A stretch of 64,000 nt of DNA from Ovis canadensis (taxonomy: Eukaryota; Chordata; Mammalia; Artiodactyla; Bovidae), in the NCBI RefSeq assembly GCF_042477335.2, contig NC_091255.1:33024501-33088500 (forward strand). Reading direction: 5' to 3'. The notes below the pieces were generated by a model. That model made no database searches, had not been told where the DNA came from, and worked only from the letters and a program-made list of their open reading frames with translations. The position numbers and the translations under genes were made by a program. How positions within the stretch are numbered: position 1 is the first letter of the stretch; each line of letters opens with the position of its first letter. Shown piece after piece: positions 41,581 through 54,054 of the stretch.

Positions 41581-44500
41581 AATAGGAATTCCAGGAACTC
41601 ATCTGGCTCTGCTGCACACCAGCCCTCTAGACCTCAGTATTCCCATCTGTAAAACAGGCACATCAGCCTTGCTGGCTTCACAGGGAAGCAGGGAGAATTT
41701 GATATTCTGGAGTCAGAACAGACAGACATGGGCAGAACTGGAGGCCTCACGGCACTGGCAGAAACAGAACCCAGGGTCAGCTCGGGCCCCCATCCAGCAG
41801 ACAGCCCAGTGACTCACAGCTCCACCCCTTGACAGCAGAGCATTCCAAGGCTGCCGACGCCGCCGCTGCGCTGCCTGAAGCTGAGCTGAGCTCCTGATGC
41901 TTCAGGTCCCCCCCTCCACCCCTGTCGCTGCTTCCAAGAAGACTTTCCTGGGGCTCCAGCCTCTCCCACCCTGGCACCTTCTCCAGGGAGGCCTCTCTAG
42001 GGCCACAGGGCAAGTCTGCCATCACTCCCTTCCCTGCCCCAGCAGAGCCTGCAGCCCAGGACAGGCTCCGTTAGAGGAGGGGGCTACTGCTCTGATGACA
42101 GTGAACAGAGACTTCACTGCACTTATTTCTCCTGGTTTTCCCTTCCAGTTTATTCATGTGGCCAAAATGTTCACCTCATCTGTTCAGGTTGAGATGCTCC
42201 CCTGGTCTTGCACCCTAGTCCTACTGCAGTCTGAGCCCCCAGCAAGACCCCAGACTTCTCCAGCTTGAACCCCAAACCAACCTCCAGTGTCCAGTCCCAG
42301 CCCTCACATTCAACCACATCCCTGGGCTGAACCCTGACCCCGGGCTGAACCCGGATACGCAGGCTGGGACTCCATTTCTGCCTAGGGCTGAGCACAGGCC
42401 CCACCCCACTTGGTGCCCCTCCCCCTTCCTGAGACTCAGTCTCTTCTCCGGAAAAGGAAGTGAGTGGACTCCTGACCCTCTGCCCTTCCTGTCTGGTGGT
42501 GACTTGCACTGCCACCACAAAACGATTTTGAGGACATGGTCTTTATCTCACTCCTTATTCCCCCATCACCTTACTTTGACAGATGTCAAGGAGGCTGGGC
42601 TCGCTGGAGTCCACTGGCTACAGAGGAGCCTGGGCTGGGCTCCAGTCCTGCCTGCCAACCTACCCAGGGCAGCTCCTTCCCAGCTCTGAGCCTCAGTCTT
42701 CCCATCTGTACTACAGACACAGGACCTTCCCAGATTCTCAAGCCTACAACAAGACTTGGAAATGGATTGTGGGTAAGGGCATGATCCAGACCCCCTGTGT
42801 CTGACACCCAAAGTATTGAATGAGTGGTAGCCTGGTGGAGCTGATGTTGGCATGCAGAAAGGAACGGGGAAGGGAATCTAGACTGGCAACAGGAAAAGAT
42901 ATGGACGCTGGACCTAAAGGAGTGAGGGGAATGTGAGCATCGGGGAGGCCTCCGTGGAGGAGGTTAGAGTGGCAAAGAGACTAAAACATTGGGAAGGCTT
43001 CTCTGAAGTAGGTGAGGAAGTAAGTAGGGCTGGAGCATGATGGAGGCCTTCCTGGAGGAGATAGAATGGGATTAGAGCATCAGAAGGGCTTTAGGAACCA
43101 GATGGTTGCAAGAAGGAAGAAGCCAGGGCTAAAACGAACCCTCCAAGCGTGGCCCACCCTGCCACCCTTCCCCCTCACTCTGTAGGTTCTTTTTCTCCCA
43201 CATAAACTCCATAGATTAGGGTTCTTGTCTGCCTCGACTCCGTAAGACCACTAGCCTCTGCAGCAGTACCTGAGGCATCGTAGGAGTTCAATAAATACTT
43301 GCCATAGTGATCATTACAGTCCTGGCCTCGTTACACAGATGGGAAAGCAGAGAGGAGAGAGGGAACCCCAAGGAGCTTAAGACCCCAGCCCACAGCAGGG
43401 AACGGATGGCAGTGCCTGGAACTCTTGTCCTCTGGTCCCCAGCAGGAACCCAGGGGCCTGAGAACCATCACAGGCAGAGGCCACAGGCTACCGAGCCCAA
43501 CAAATTTGCATATGATTTTCCCTGAGACTGTCACCCTTTTTTTCTCAGATGAGGAAAGTAGGGCTTTGCAAGCGACAGGTGTGGGTCTGGGGTCACACCT
43601 CAGGTCAGGGCAGACCCTTCCTGCTCCACTTTGGGGCCCTGTTCCCTGGTTTAGGACCCAGGCTCTGAAGCCAGGCTGCCAGGCCAACGCCCCTTCCTGG
43701 CGGCGTGCCCATCCACGGGCAGGTGACTGACTGCTGTGCCTGGGTTTTCCCCATCTTGCAGAATGGGATTAGCAGCAGTATCACTGCCCAGGTGGCTGGG
43801 AGGAGTAAAGGAAGGAACGCCCTTACCAGGCTCAGAACCGGACCTGCCCCTAACAGAGCCCCGTAAAACTGAGTTGTTGCACTGCTGTTGTTGTGATTGC
43901 CTGGGACACGCGGTGGCCCAGATGGAGGCGCGGGCGGCAGAGGCAGCTGTGAGGGCTGACGTCAGGCCCTCCACACTCCCTCTCGCCTGGATCAGATTCA
44001 GGTGACTAAGCACGGCTATGCAGGAGGTGCCCCGGGGAGGCCCCAGGTTCCTGCCTGTGTTCAGGCGACAGGGCCTGGCACCCTGTGTGTGAGGGTGTGT
44101 GTCAAGTGAGAGAATATGGGCGAGCAGGGCTGTCAGCTCTGGGTGACAGTGTGTGTAGGGGAGAGGGGGTTCTGCACACAGGAGCCCATCTGCCCGACAA
44201 AAATCTATGGCTGTGGTCTACATTCGATGGTTAAGCATGTTCATGCGCATCGTGTGTCTTGAGGTCTTTGTGTGCCCGTGCCCCAGGATTGGGGGAGGGG
44301 GTGGGCCCTGCACCCGCTGGGCGCCATGGGAACCTGATCTCAGAAAGTCAAGTTGGAACTTCCCACGTTCCCACCCAGTCACCTGTCCACCAGCCTGGGG
44401 CTGCCTGCTGGGCTGCGCTGTATGTCTTGGGCAGGACCCACCCCTCTCTGGAAGCTCACCCAGGGTGTTTCTCAAGGCCATCCCCAAGCTGAAGCCTCTG

Positions 44501-44935
44501 TAGACACTGTATAGAAACTGACTTGGCGGCTAGCTAGGAGCCACATGGGCAAAAAGAAGGACAGACAGGCTGGCAGCCAGGCCCAGGGCAGAGCAAGGAC
44601 TTCTACAGGCATGGGGAGCCTCCTAGGGACCAGCTTGGTCCTGCAGCTGAGAATGGCCGGGGTCAGGCCCTTCCTCATTGAGAAGCACGACCCCCAGCTG
44701 TCCTCCCAGACTGGGGCTATGTTTCCCTGGACACATCATTGAAATTTTGGAGCTTCAGTATGCTCACATGTGAATAGGATAGATAGCCCCCATCCTGCCA
44801 CCTCCCAGGGCTATGGGAGGAAGTGAATGAGACTATGGACATTGAAGCAGATTGTGCCTGAGTGATGTGGGGCTAGGATACGTCTGTCACCACCGAGAGA
44901 GAGAGCCTTGTTGTGCATACAAAGTGCAGCCTCAG

Positions 44936-45215
44936 GACTTCCCTGGTGGTCCAGTGGTTGAGAATCCGCCTGCCAATGCAGGGACACAGGTTCAATCCCT
45001 GATCCAGGAAGATGCCACATGCCTCAAGGCAACTAAGCCTGTGACCACAACTACTGAAGCCCGCACGCCTGTGCTCTGCAACAAGAGAAGCCCATGCACA
45101 CAGCTAGGGAGAGGCTGCTGCTCGCTGCAACTAGAGAAAGCTCAGATGTAGCAGCCATGACTCAGTGCAGACAAAAAAGAAAAAAAAGCTACTCTTAAAA
45201 AAAAAACAAAAAAAA
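44936..45215 (+). repeat. CHR-type SINE with A-rich tail
   Basis: 'ggacttccctggtggtccag', 'aggttcaatccctgatccag', body, then an interrupted poly-A at about 45173-45219. Confidence 0.9.
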
Positions 45216-45359
45216 AAACAAGCCCACAAAGTATAGTCCCATATCTACCCCTGGCTCCAGGATGGCCTGGCACATTACCCAGCTCAGACTTCTCCTTCCA
45301 GGCTATGTCCTTCATCCCCACCTCATTCCCAGGTATCTGGCTGCTCCTAAGGGATGCAG

Positions 45360-45562
45360 GGGGCTTCCCAGGAGGCCCTCCTGCCTGCCAATGCAGGAGA
45401 CACAAGAGCCTTGGGTTCCATCCCTGGGTCAGGAAGATCCCCTGGAGGAGGGAATGGCAATGCCCTCCAGTATTCTTCCCTGGGAAATGTCATGGACAGA
45501 GGACCCTGGCGGACTACAGTCTATGGAGTCGCAAAGAGTCGGACATGAATTAAGGGACTTAG
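45360..45562 (+). repeat. Bov-tA SINE
   Basis: 'gggcttcccaggaggccct' to 'gcaaagagtcggacatgaat', including 'aggaagatcccctggagg'. Confidence 0.88.
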
Positions 45563-46169
45563 CCCACAGCACACAGGGGATGCAAACCCTGGCTCCAGAC
45601 CCCACAGGACCAGGTCTCCTTTTCAAGATCGAACCTCATCACCTTGGTCCCTCAGAGGAGGCCCAGAAGAGGACAGAGCAGGCATATCTTGCTCTCATCC
45701 ACACTGGTTCAAGCAGCCCCGCCTGGGATGCATGTCTTCAGACCTCGCCCTGAACTCTGGAAGGCCGCTGGGAATCTCAGGGCCAGGTTGAGCAGGGGCC
45801 CAGCTACCATCTAGGCAAGACAAGACATGGCCCTGGTTGCCAGGGGACAAGCGAGAAGGGAAAGCTATAAGGAGGTGGTCTGGTCCCCTGGGACCAGACA
45901 TAGAAGGTGGCCTTGGTATCCCTGGGCTGCCTCACAGGAGCTGTGTTTATGCTCCTGACAAGTGTCTGGATGGCCCTGGCAACGGGTGGCCTCCTCGGCT
46001 CCCGCCTCCGCCTGGGATGACTCAGTCCCCTCGGGGGAGGCCCAGGCGTCTGCTGCCAAGTCATGCTGGAGGATGCCTGCTGTGACAACGCCCCCTCCCA
46101 CCATCCCCAGGGAGGCCCCAGCCACTGAGGTGGGTTCTGTGCCTAATTCAGCCCAGCAGCCCTCAGCAC

Positions 46170-46640
46170 ATCCTCAGCGCCTCCTGCTGATGTCTTCCAG
46201 GTCCTCCCTCCTCTCTCTGCCCCTCCTCATCCTCCAAACCAGGTCCACGCCTCCAGCCCAACTCCTTCCAGCCAGCGGCCTCCTCCCCTTGGTGCTCCCC
46301 GGCAGCTCAGTTCCAGTTCAGCTCAGCATTTCCCTCGAGTCTGCTCTTCCTCCTCTGGCCCATCACAGAGATGAGTGCCACCGTCCTCCCGGTTCTCCCA
46401 GGCCAGAAGCCCGGCAGCCCTCCTTAGCACCCATTGTTTCCCTTTTGCCCATCCTTAACCCCCGAACCTTACCCCACTTACTCTCCATTCTGGCCGCAAG
46501 TCCCAAACTGCAGACTCTCATGTGCTGCCAGCCCTTCGGACAGGCTGTGCCTTCTGCCAGGAACACACCTCCCTCTCCTTGGCTGCTGGAGGACAATTCA
46601 GACATCTCCTCCCTGATCTCCCCATAGCTGGGTGAGGTCA
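46170..46640 (+). repeat. Probable L2 fragment
   Basis: 'aggctgtgccttctgccagg' followed by 'gaggacaattcagacatctc' resembles L2 order. Much diverged. Confidence 0.4.
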
Positions 46641-46924
46641 CCAAACTTAACTCCTTAAAAAGTCCAGATCCTTCCCCACTATTTCCTCCATACCTGCCAC
46701 CCACCCCCAGGCTCACACCTCAATCCCACCCCACCCCATGCTCCATACCACTTCCTAGAGGGAATATTGCTAACATACAAGTTAGTTTGGTCTCAGTTCT
46801 TCCAGACCTGGCCTCCAGAATCTTGGAATCTGAAGGACAGAAGAGCAGGAGAACTCACTCTGAGCAGCGAGGAGACTGGGGCTCAGAGGCTGGGAAGCAG
46901 CCAGGGAGACCAGAGCCATTCATT

Positions 46925-47720
46925 CACGTGAAAAAAACCTCAACTGCGCACTTGCTGTATGCGCCCAGGCACAGTGCTAGGTGCCAGGAGATAAAGCAGC
47001 AAACCAGAAAGACAAAGTCCCTGCTTCAATGAAGTTTAATTTCTAGTGGGATAAGAAGCAACAAACAAGAAAGCTGGGAATTAATAGATGGCATGTCAAG
47101 TGGTACATGCTGTGGAGAAAAAAATTATAATTGTCTGAGGGGAATCAAGAGTGAGGCCCAGGGACTTCCCTGGTGGTCCAGTGGTTAAGAATGCACCTTG
47201 CAATGCAGGGGACACGGGTTCCATCCCTGGTCAGGGAACCAAGATCCCACATGCCGCTGAGCAACTAAGACCATGTACCACAAACAGAGTCCATGAGCCG
47301 AAGATCCTGCAACGAAATATCCCACATGACTCAAAGATTCCATGTGTCAGAACTAAGACCCAATGCAGCCAGATAAGACGGTGATCATGCTATCTGAGGA
47401 ACAGCAAGGAGGCCGATGTCCTTGGAGTGTGGTGTCCGTGTGTGAGAGGTACCTGATGGCAAGCTGAGTTCCACCTTGATGAGAAGGCGCAGTCATTCAC
47501 TGTGCCTGGTCTCAGGGATGGCTTCCTGGAGGAGGTGGCATTTAAGCTCCTGATCGCTGAGTAAGAGTTTCAGAGGAGGCGATGGAAGGTCACACTGTGC
47601 ATGACAGAGAGCCACTTCCTGGCTGGGACTCAGGGCTTGGCCTTGGGGGTCTTTTTGGACAGAGACCAGGAAATCTCGAAAGCCAGAGGAAGGGTCTGAG
47701 TAGGGGAGTGACTGCGTTGG
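46925..47720 (-). repeat. L2 (reverse), interrupted by a CHR SINE
   Basis: Left part has 'caggcacagtgctaggtgcc' and 'catgctgtggagaaaaaaat'. Right part has 'gaggaacagcaaggaggcc' and 'tggcttcctggaggaggtgg'. The SINE at 47161-47384 separates them. Confidence 0.65.
47161..47384 (+). repeat. CHR-type SINE inserted in L2
   Basis: 'gggacttccctggtggtcca', 'gggttccatccctggtcagg', body ending 'acccaatgcagccagataag'. Confidence 0.9.
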
Positions 47721-48199
47721 ATGCGATTAAAAAAAAAAAGATCCCTCTGCCCTCTGTGGGGACTAGGGGTAACAGGCCAAGGAAGAGGCAGGGGTCCCCG
47801 AAGTCTGTGGGCCTAGGATACAGTCTGGCACTTGGTGGGTGCTCCATCTGTGTGCTCTAGAGGGAAAAGTGAGGGATGTGGGGGCGACCAGTGCATCCTC
47901 AAGGACACAAGCTGTTTGCTCCTGCAGACTCCCCGCCCCCATGGCGGATAGAAACCCCATATGTGCCCACCGAGACATAGTCCTGTGACCTGGGACAGAA
48001 CCTTCTCTACACACTCCTGTACCCCAAAGACACACATACACACACCACTCCCGGAGCAGGCGCACGCCCATGTCCGCGTGACCCGCCCTCACACACCACT
48101 CCATCCAGTAAATGCACCCCCCTCACACACACAGGCACACTCCTATGCCCACGTGACACACGCACACCCGCCTCCAAACACCACACACAGGTCCCCGAG

Positions 48200-49290
48200 C
48201 ACGTGTGCACCCTCCGAGCTACCAGTTCTGCGCCTGTCAGGCCGCAGCCACCGCAGCCTCCACCTCCGCCGCCCCCCTCCGCCCCCGCCCCAGCCAGGAG
48301 GACTGCGCAGCGCAGCCGAAGCCACGAGAGCGCTGCATCTGTCCCATTCATCCTCCAGCCCCAGCTCCTGCAGGAAGACTCGGGGGAGGGCCGTGTGGGC
48401 GGAGCGCTCCGCGCAGATCCACACGTGGGTGCCCCGGTCTGGGCCCGCTCCGCATAGGCACGGCCTCCCACCAAGAGCAGGGGAGGGGGTAGTGCGCTGG
48501 GTGTGGACGCGGTCCCGCAGATCAGAGCTAGGCAAGGGACGCAGACGGCGGAGCGCCCTCGGAGATGCGGTCCCGGGTCCCGGGTGCCAGCGCAGACAGA
48601 TGCAGGCTCCGGGAGGCACCCCAAAGACTGGGCCCCGCAGACAGAAGGGGGAGGATCCCCGCATGGACTAGGTCTGGGCTGTCTTCGCAACCTCCCAGAC
48701 CATCCCTTTCCCCTACAGGCTCCGGGCAGACGATCAGGCGTTCGTCCCCCGCCTCCCGCTCCCCCGCCCTTGACCCCCCATCCCTCAAGCCGACCCCTAC
48801 CTCAGCGCCCAACGACAGTCTCCGCGGCCCTGCAGGCTGCCAGGCTCGCTCCCGCGGCGCGCACCCCGCCCCGCCCGCCTTCCCAGGGCCGAGATCACCG
48901 AGCTCAGACCCGCGGCGCCGCGGCTCCAAGGCTGCGCTCGCTCCTCCGCCAGCTGCCGCGCCCGGCGCGCGGTCATTGGTGGAACCGCGCGGCCCCCCTC
49001 CGGCGTCGCCCAATCAGAGCCCAGGACTCTCGCCCGGCTCCCGGAGGGGAGGGGCCGCGGCGGGTGGTGGCTCCAGAGCGGCACCTCCCCCTGCGGCGGG
49101 ACCAGCCTCGTCACGCCCCCATCGCCCGGCTGCAGGGTACCTGGAGTCGCCCGAAATCCTTCCAGGACGCGCCCCGCGCCCCTTAGCGGGGTCTGGAGGG
49201 TACGGGTGCTTCCCTACCCTTTGTCCCCCAGCCATCTCGGCCTGGCAGGGGCAAGTGCGCACCCCCCGCCCTCGGGGGCGGGGATGAGGG
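48200..49290 (-). promoter_or_regulatory. CAMKK1: CAMKK1 CpG-island promoter
   Basis: Dense CpG and GC boxes across about 1.1 kb (for example 'ccaatcagagcccag' with a CCAAT box near 49010 and 'ggaggggccgcggcggg' near 49045). It is the only strong CpG island 5' of CAMKK1 in the window. Confidence 0.75.
48801..48960 (-). other. CAMKK1: Probable CAMKK1 non-coding exon 1 (5' UTR)
   Basis: A good donor 'ctgag|gtagggg' ends at 48801 on the minus strand inside the CpG island. Exon 2 has its own AG acceptor 42 nt before the ATG, so an upstream UTR exon is required. The 5' limit is a guess. Confidence 0.45.
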
Positions 49291-49809
49291 GCAGTGTTTA
49301 TTAGGGGAGGGGCGAAGCGAGATCAGCCACTGGATGGGGCCCAGGCCTAGGGCCAGGGAGAAAGGCCTTGAATGATAGATTCTGGAGTTTAACCTTCTGC
49401 CGCGTGGGGTGTAGAGGAAAAGGGAAGCGGTTCTAACAGAATGCTGGGGTCAGAATCGAGTTCTCACTTGGGGAAGGGACCTATGAGCAGGCAACAGGAA
49501 TAGCCTAGCTGGGGCAGGAGGTCTTGACCTTCGAGGTAGCCCACCTCTTCCCTGGCGAGTTCATCAATTATTGGTTCAGTTACGTTCTGTACTTGTATAC
49601 CCTCTGGCACCTCACTCCACCACTTGTCCAAGACGGAGCCCCATATCACACCCGCAAACCTAGCCTCTTGCGTCCCTGTCTCGATCTGGAGCCAGAAACC
49701 TGGGAGTCTGGATAGCCGACCCCTTTCCTGTTCCAACCAGTAGATCACCAAGCCCTGCCCAACTTACTTCTTAAATATTCCTGGAATCCAGCCACTTGTT
49801 TCTACCTCT

Positions 49810-50310
49810 CTGTCCCTCCATTATCTCAGATCACTGTCTTCTTGCACCTGAATTGCTACAGCCGCCTCCTCTTGGGACTCCCAGCCCCAAGCAACCTCAT
49901 CACCCTCCCCCACCACCCTCACCCACTTGGCTTTTCTCCACCTGGTGTGCAGAACAATATTTCAGAAACACAAGTCTAACTGGTCAGCTCCTGCTTAGGA
50001 ATCTCCCATGGCTCAGCAGTACCCTGGGAATAGATCTAATCAGGCTCTCCATGACATCAGTCCTAACCACTGGCTCTACTCCTTTCAGGGCTTGATTCAA
50101 TGCTTCTTCTACCAGAAACCCTTTCCTATGACCTCACTGCACAACATGGGTTAGCAACCCTCCTTAGGGACTTCCTTGGAAGTTTACCCCATCTGTTTAC
50201 TTGCCTGTTCCCTTCTCTGAACTGTGATCTCCTTGAGGGCAGGACTGTGCCTGATTCATCTAGCACACAGCTTGACACATTGCATGAAAGATGTTTGCTG
50301 AGTGAATAAT
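49810..50310 (+). repeat. L2
   Basis: 'agcaacctcatcaccctccc', 'gtgatctccttgagggcagg' and 'gatgtttgctgagtgaataa' mark the L2 3' half in order. Confidence 0.7.
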
Positions 50311-50504
50311 TAATTTTATATGGCAATCAAGGGATCAGATGTGTGGGGTTGGAGTTCAGGGAAGAGAGCTGGGCCAGTGAGACGTTTTGAGGAGTTATCA
50401 GGAAGATCCCACAGTAGAGCCATGGGAAAGGGTGAGATAACTCAGAGAAAATACACAGGGGCTGAGGACAGACAGTTTTAGGGGGAAAAAAATCTCTGTA
50501 GTAG

Positions 50505-50713
50505 TATAGTGTTAGATGCTCAGTCATGTCCGACTCTTTGTGACCCCATGGACTGTAGCCCACAAGGTTTCTCTGTCCATGGAATTCTCCAGGCAAGAAT
50601 ACTGGAGTGGGTTGCCATTTCCTTCTCCAGGGGATCTTCCCAACCCAGAGATCGAACCCAGGTCTCCTGCACTGCAGGCAGATTCTTTACCATTTGAGCC
50701 ACCAGGGAAGCCC
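50505..50713 (-). repeat. Bov-tA SINE with target-site duplication
   Basis: Reverse copy flanked by a 17-bp duplication with one mismatch: 'aaaaatctctgtagtag' at 50488-50504 and 'aaaaatctttgtagtag' at 50714-50730. Confidence 0.92.
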
Positions 50714-50722
50714 AAAAATCTT

Positions 50723-51428
50723 TGTAGTAGGCAGAATCAGTTCTGACTTACATAACAGAAATTCCACATAAGAGCCTCAGGGCAAACAGTCCTGAGTTGG
50801 TATTGTAAGCAGATAAAGTAAGGAGTCCCAGAGAAAAAGAACCAAATGTGGCATTTTGGCATAAGAGAAGTCGTTTGTGCCCTAAGCTGCTTTTGTGATC
50901 CAAGCCTGGCCACAATGCTTGTCTTTGAACAGGTCTCCGTAATGAATGAACAGGTCCCAGTAATTAATGATTGTAAAGGAACAAAAGAATGCAGGATCAA
51001 ACAACTGTTGTCAGGCAAAGAAATAGCAGCAGCAAAGATGATACATCAGTTGTAAAGACGCCCCAGTTCCGTTTCAATGGTAAAGATTAGCCTGAAGCAC
51101 TTTCTTGAGCTGTTTTGCAGAATTGAAACCCCCTTCAACCACTAGATCAACCTAAGAGATGACCTTGAGCTTTTCTGACCCTCCTGTCAACCTCTGCCCC
51201 AGTTCTATGATGCTAAACTCCCCAAGCCTCTTCATGAATAATAAGCATGTGCCCTAAGCTTGAAACTTCCCCAGTTTTGCTGTTCCAAGAGACACTGTTA
51301 CAGAGAAAGATCCCCAGTGTTCTCCTTACTTGCTACAAGTAATAAATCCTTCCTTCTCCCACTCTTGGGCTTGGTTGTGTCTTTTCAATGGACACCCACT
51401 ACAAGGTGAACCTAGTTTGGGGGCAACA
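50723..51428 (+). mobile_element. Probable solo LTR of an endogenous retrovirus
   Basis: About 700 bp that could begin TG and end CA. An AATAAA near 51342 lies 80 bp before a 'ttgggggcaaca' end, as in gammaretrovirus-like LTRs. No coding remnants and no primer-binding site seen. The 5' limit is uncertain because a SINE sits at that border. Confidence 0.45.
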
Positions 51429-51854
51429 GTTCTGCTCCAGCTCTGCTCCACAAAGACCTCCCAGATGAGACTCTTTCTACTCACTGCTCCAGCAACCTCT
51501 GGATTTGACTCTTGTCCTCATGATTCAAGGTGATGGCTAGAGTTCCAACCATCACATCCGTATTCCAGGCAGTGAGATGGACACAAAGATAAAGAAGAGG
51601 GCAAAGGATCTACCAGCTTTCTTTTAATGAAAGTTCCCAGAAGGTGTCACATGACACTTCTACAAACATCCAGTTAGCTATAACTTAGTCCCATGACCAG
51701 AGCCAGTTGCAAGAGGTGGCTGAGAAATGTAGCTTCTAGTCAGCCTCATACCCAACCAAGAACCAAAGGCTGTATCACTGTAGAGACTACATATCTGGGC
51801 ACAGCTTGCTGACTCCACCATTGACAGAGAGGATAGATGGAGGGGCAGAGCACT

Positions 51855-51990
51855 GCTGTGTACCAGGCTCCATGCTAGGTACTTTACATATCTTAGCCCA
51901 ACCTGAGTAGAGGCTATTATTATCCCTGACTCACAGAGGCGGCTTGGAGAGTTGAGCAACTTACCCAAGGACACATAGTGGCAGAACTGC
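51855..51990 (-). repeat. MIR (reverse)
   Basis: 'aggctccatgctaggtactt', 'ggctattattatccctgact' and 'agcaacttacccaaggacac'. Confidence 0.75.
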
Positions 51991-52629
51991 AATTCAAAAC
52001 TATCTTTTCCCTAAATACCAGGCTGGCTAGGAAAATCAGGGGAGGGTGGGATCTAGGAGTTGCTGAAAGGAAATCTTTCAACAAAGCAGGGCTTGGCCAA
52101 CAGTGTCAGAGACTGACAGGCCAAGCAGGATATGGGCTGAAGCGTCCGCTTGGATGTGGCAAGAAGGGCACTGCTAGTAACCTTGGCAAGGGCATCTAGA
52201 CAGGTTGTAGGGGCTGGAGGCCAATTGTAGAGGGGGTGATGCAGAGGAAATACATGTAGACTGGTCTTTCCAGAATGGTGTTGGCAGAGAAGGGAGGGCG
52301 GGCTGAGCAGCAGGGAAACAGAAGGGTGAGAAGGTAGCAGGGTGGAGAAGCAGGGCAAGAAGGAGGTGGAAGAGGGGAGCAGACACAGGAGTGGGAGAGA
52401 GAGGAGAGAGCCTCTAGTGGGAGGTCTCCAGGCTGGGTGAGGTTTGGAAATCAAGAAGGAATCCTCTGCTCGCTCAGGAGGGAAGCAGACAGGAGGTGCA
52501 AAATCCGGCAGATCCAGAGAAGGAAGGGAGGGAAAAAGAGGGAAAGTTCCTGTTTTGTAAAATCCGAGACACAGCTCTTTGCTAGGGAAGAGGGCAGAAG
52601 GCCAAGGGCCTGAGGGCAAGGGGTGGGGC

Positions 52630-52815
52630 TAGCCTATGCCATCCAATATGGTAGCCAGTAGCCACATGTGGCAATTTAAATAACACAAATGCAATTAAAC
52701 ATCCAGTTCCTTGGTTGCGTGAGCCACATTTTAAATACTGGCCACTTGTGAATACTACATTGGGCAGCACAGACAGAGAACGTTCTGTCACTGGTGTTGG
52801 ACAATGCTGGTCTAG
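52630..52815. repeat. MER5A-like hAT transposon fossil
   Basis: 'ccatccaatatggtagccag', 'tagccacatgtggcaattta' and 'gagaacgttctgtcactgg' follow MER5A order. The related copy at 54055-54215 supports the family. Confidence 0.65.
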
Positions 52816-53313
52816 ACAGAGCATGGTGACGGGGGTGCCCAGAGACCCCATGTGGCCGGAAGGTCATGCCCACAGCAGGGTCCCTGGAGACCCCTTGCAC
52901 ACTGTCTCCATTCAAGACCTGTCTCTCCTCTTTGGGACTCCAGCACAATTCTCTCCTAGGACAGCCAGCCCCTTCCTCAGCCCAGCTTTCATGAGGCCAT
53001 GCCTGGGGTCTCTGCTTGTCCCAGTGCTAGGCCTTTCGAAACCAGGGGAGGGGCATGTGGAAGACTGGGAAGAGCACCAATGTTCAGGGCTGTGCCAGGA
53101 CAGTGGCCCATGGATAAAGGTGAACCAATCCCCAGTACTGCCTCTGCAGGGCTCAGGGCTTAAGGGTCAGCTCACCACCTCCACGGAGAGATCCAGGAGG
53201 ACCTCAACGATCACTCAGCTCAGCCCTGAGTTTCACAGCTGGGAACGCTGAGTTTCAGAGAAGGCAGGAAAGAAAAGGCAGAGGGCAGAGGTTTGAACTC
53301 ATTCACCATTCCT

Positions 53314-53319
53314 TTTATT
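53314..53319 (-). terminator. P2RX1: Candidate polyadenylation signal of P2RX1
   Basis: AATAAA on the minus strand ('ggataataaaaggaatgg'), about 1.23 kb after the stop codon. This gives a 3' UTR close in size to the human transcript. Confidence 0.55.
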
Positions 53320-53869
53320 ATCCTCCACCCCTTGATTTCTCAGACCTTGTGTTAACAGAGCTGGGCAGGCCTTGGGAGCTGGGGCTGGGTCACAGGCAGA
53401 GAGCCCAGGATTTGGCTGAGGCTCCCACCCTGACCAGAGGTAGCTGAGTAAGGATCCATCACTAAGAAGGGCCGTCCTGGCCTCACACACTTCAGGATAA
53501 CACATCCCCATGGAGGCGACAAGGCGTGGACCATGAGTCTGTGCCTGGGGGTGTAGGTGTGTTCAGATGGCTGTGTTTGCAGGGCCCAAGCTGTTCAAAC
53601 ACACAGTGTGGATGGGAGGAGGGTGTGCATGTGGGTGAGTGCACGTGTGTGTGTGCATGAGACACTGTGTGGCTTGTGAGCACACTACACACCTGCTCAA
53701 GGCCTGCACCTGCCAGGCAATGCTGGCTGCAATGAAGTCTGATACCCCATCAGGAGCAGTTCTAAAACTTAGGTCCTGAAGGGTTATGCTATCCTCGGAG
53801 ACTGTGACCAGCCCTGGCAATTCTGGTTCGGGAGATCTGGGGTGTGCCCAGGAGCCGGCGCTGTTTTTG

Positions 53870-53992
53870 GATTTCTTTGTTTGTTTGTTTTTGGCCTCGT
53901 GGCTTGTGGGATCCTAGCTCCCTAACCAGGGAATCATGCCCTGGCCATTGGCGGTGAAAATCCTAACCACGGGACCACCAGGGAATTCCCAA
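53870..53992 (-). repeat. CHR-type SINE
   Basis: Reverse copy: 'ttgtttgtttttggcctcgt', 'cttgtgggatcctagctcc' and 'gaccaccagggaattccc'. Confidence 0.88.
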
Positions 53993-54054
53993 GTGCCAGC
54001 ACTGTTGATGAGCATCCCAGGGAGATCTGGGGCCAGTAGGAAGCAGGGCTCAAG

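Larger units (their letters stand above)
41073..48800. other. CAMKK1 intron 1 (inferred)
   Basis: Lies between the likely non-coding exon 1 and the first coding exon. Holds CHR SINEs (41259, 44935, 47161), a Bov-tA (45361) and L2 pieces (about 46170-46640 and 46925-47720). About 41.6-44.9 kb has little recognisable repeat and no convincing exon. Confidence 0.65.
49291..53313. other. Intergenic region between CAMKK1 and P2RX1
   Basis: L2 (about 49810-50310), reverse Bov-tA with target duplication (50505-50713), a probable solo LTR (about 50723-51428), a MIR (51855-51990) and a MER5A-like hAT element (52630-52815). No gene found. Confidence 0.75.

Noticed and set aside
45962-46627. 221-codon plus-strand open frame in CAMKK1 intron 1
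   Set aside because: Ser/Pro/Leu-rich translation, probably over an old L2 remnant. No known protein resemblance.
47961-48671. 236-codon open frame on the plus strand (and overlapping 227- and 240-codon frames to 49287)
   Set aside because: Lies in the CAMKK1 CpG island, where GC-rich DNA gives long open frames in several frames on both strands. The translations are Pro/Arg/Ala-rich with no domain.
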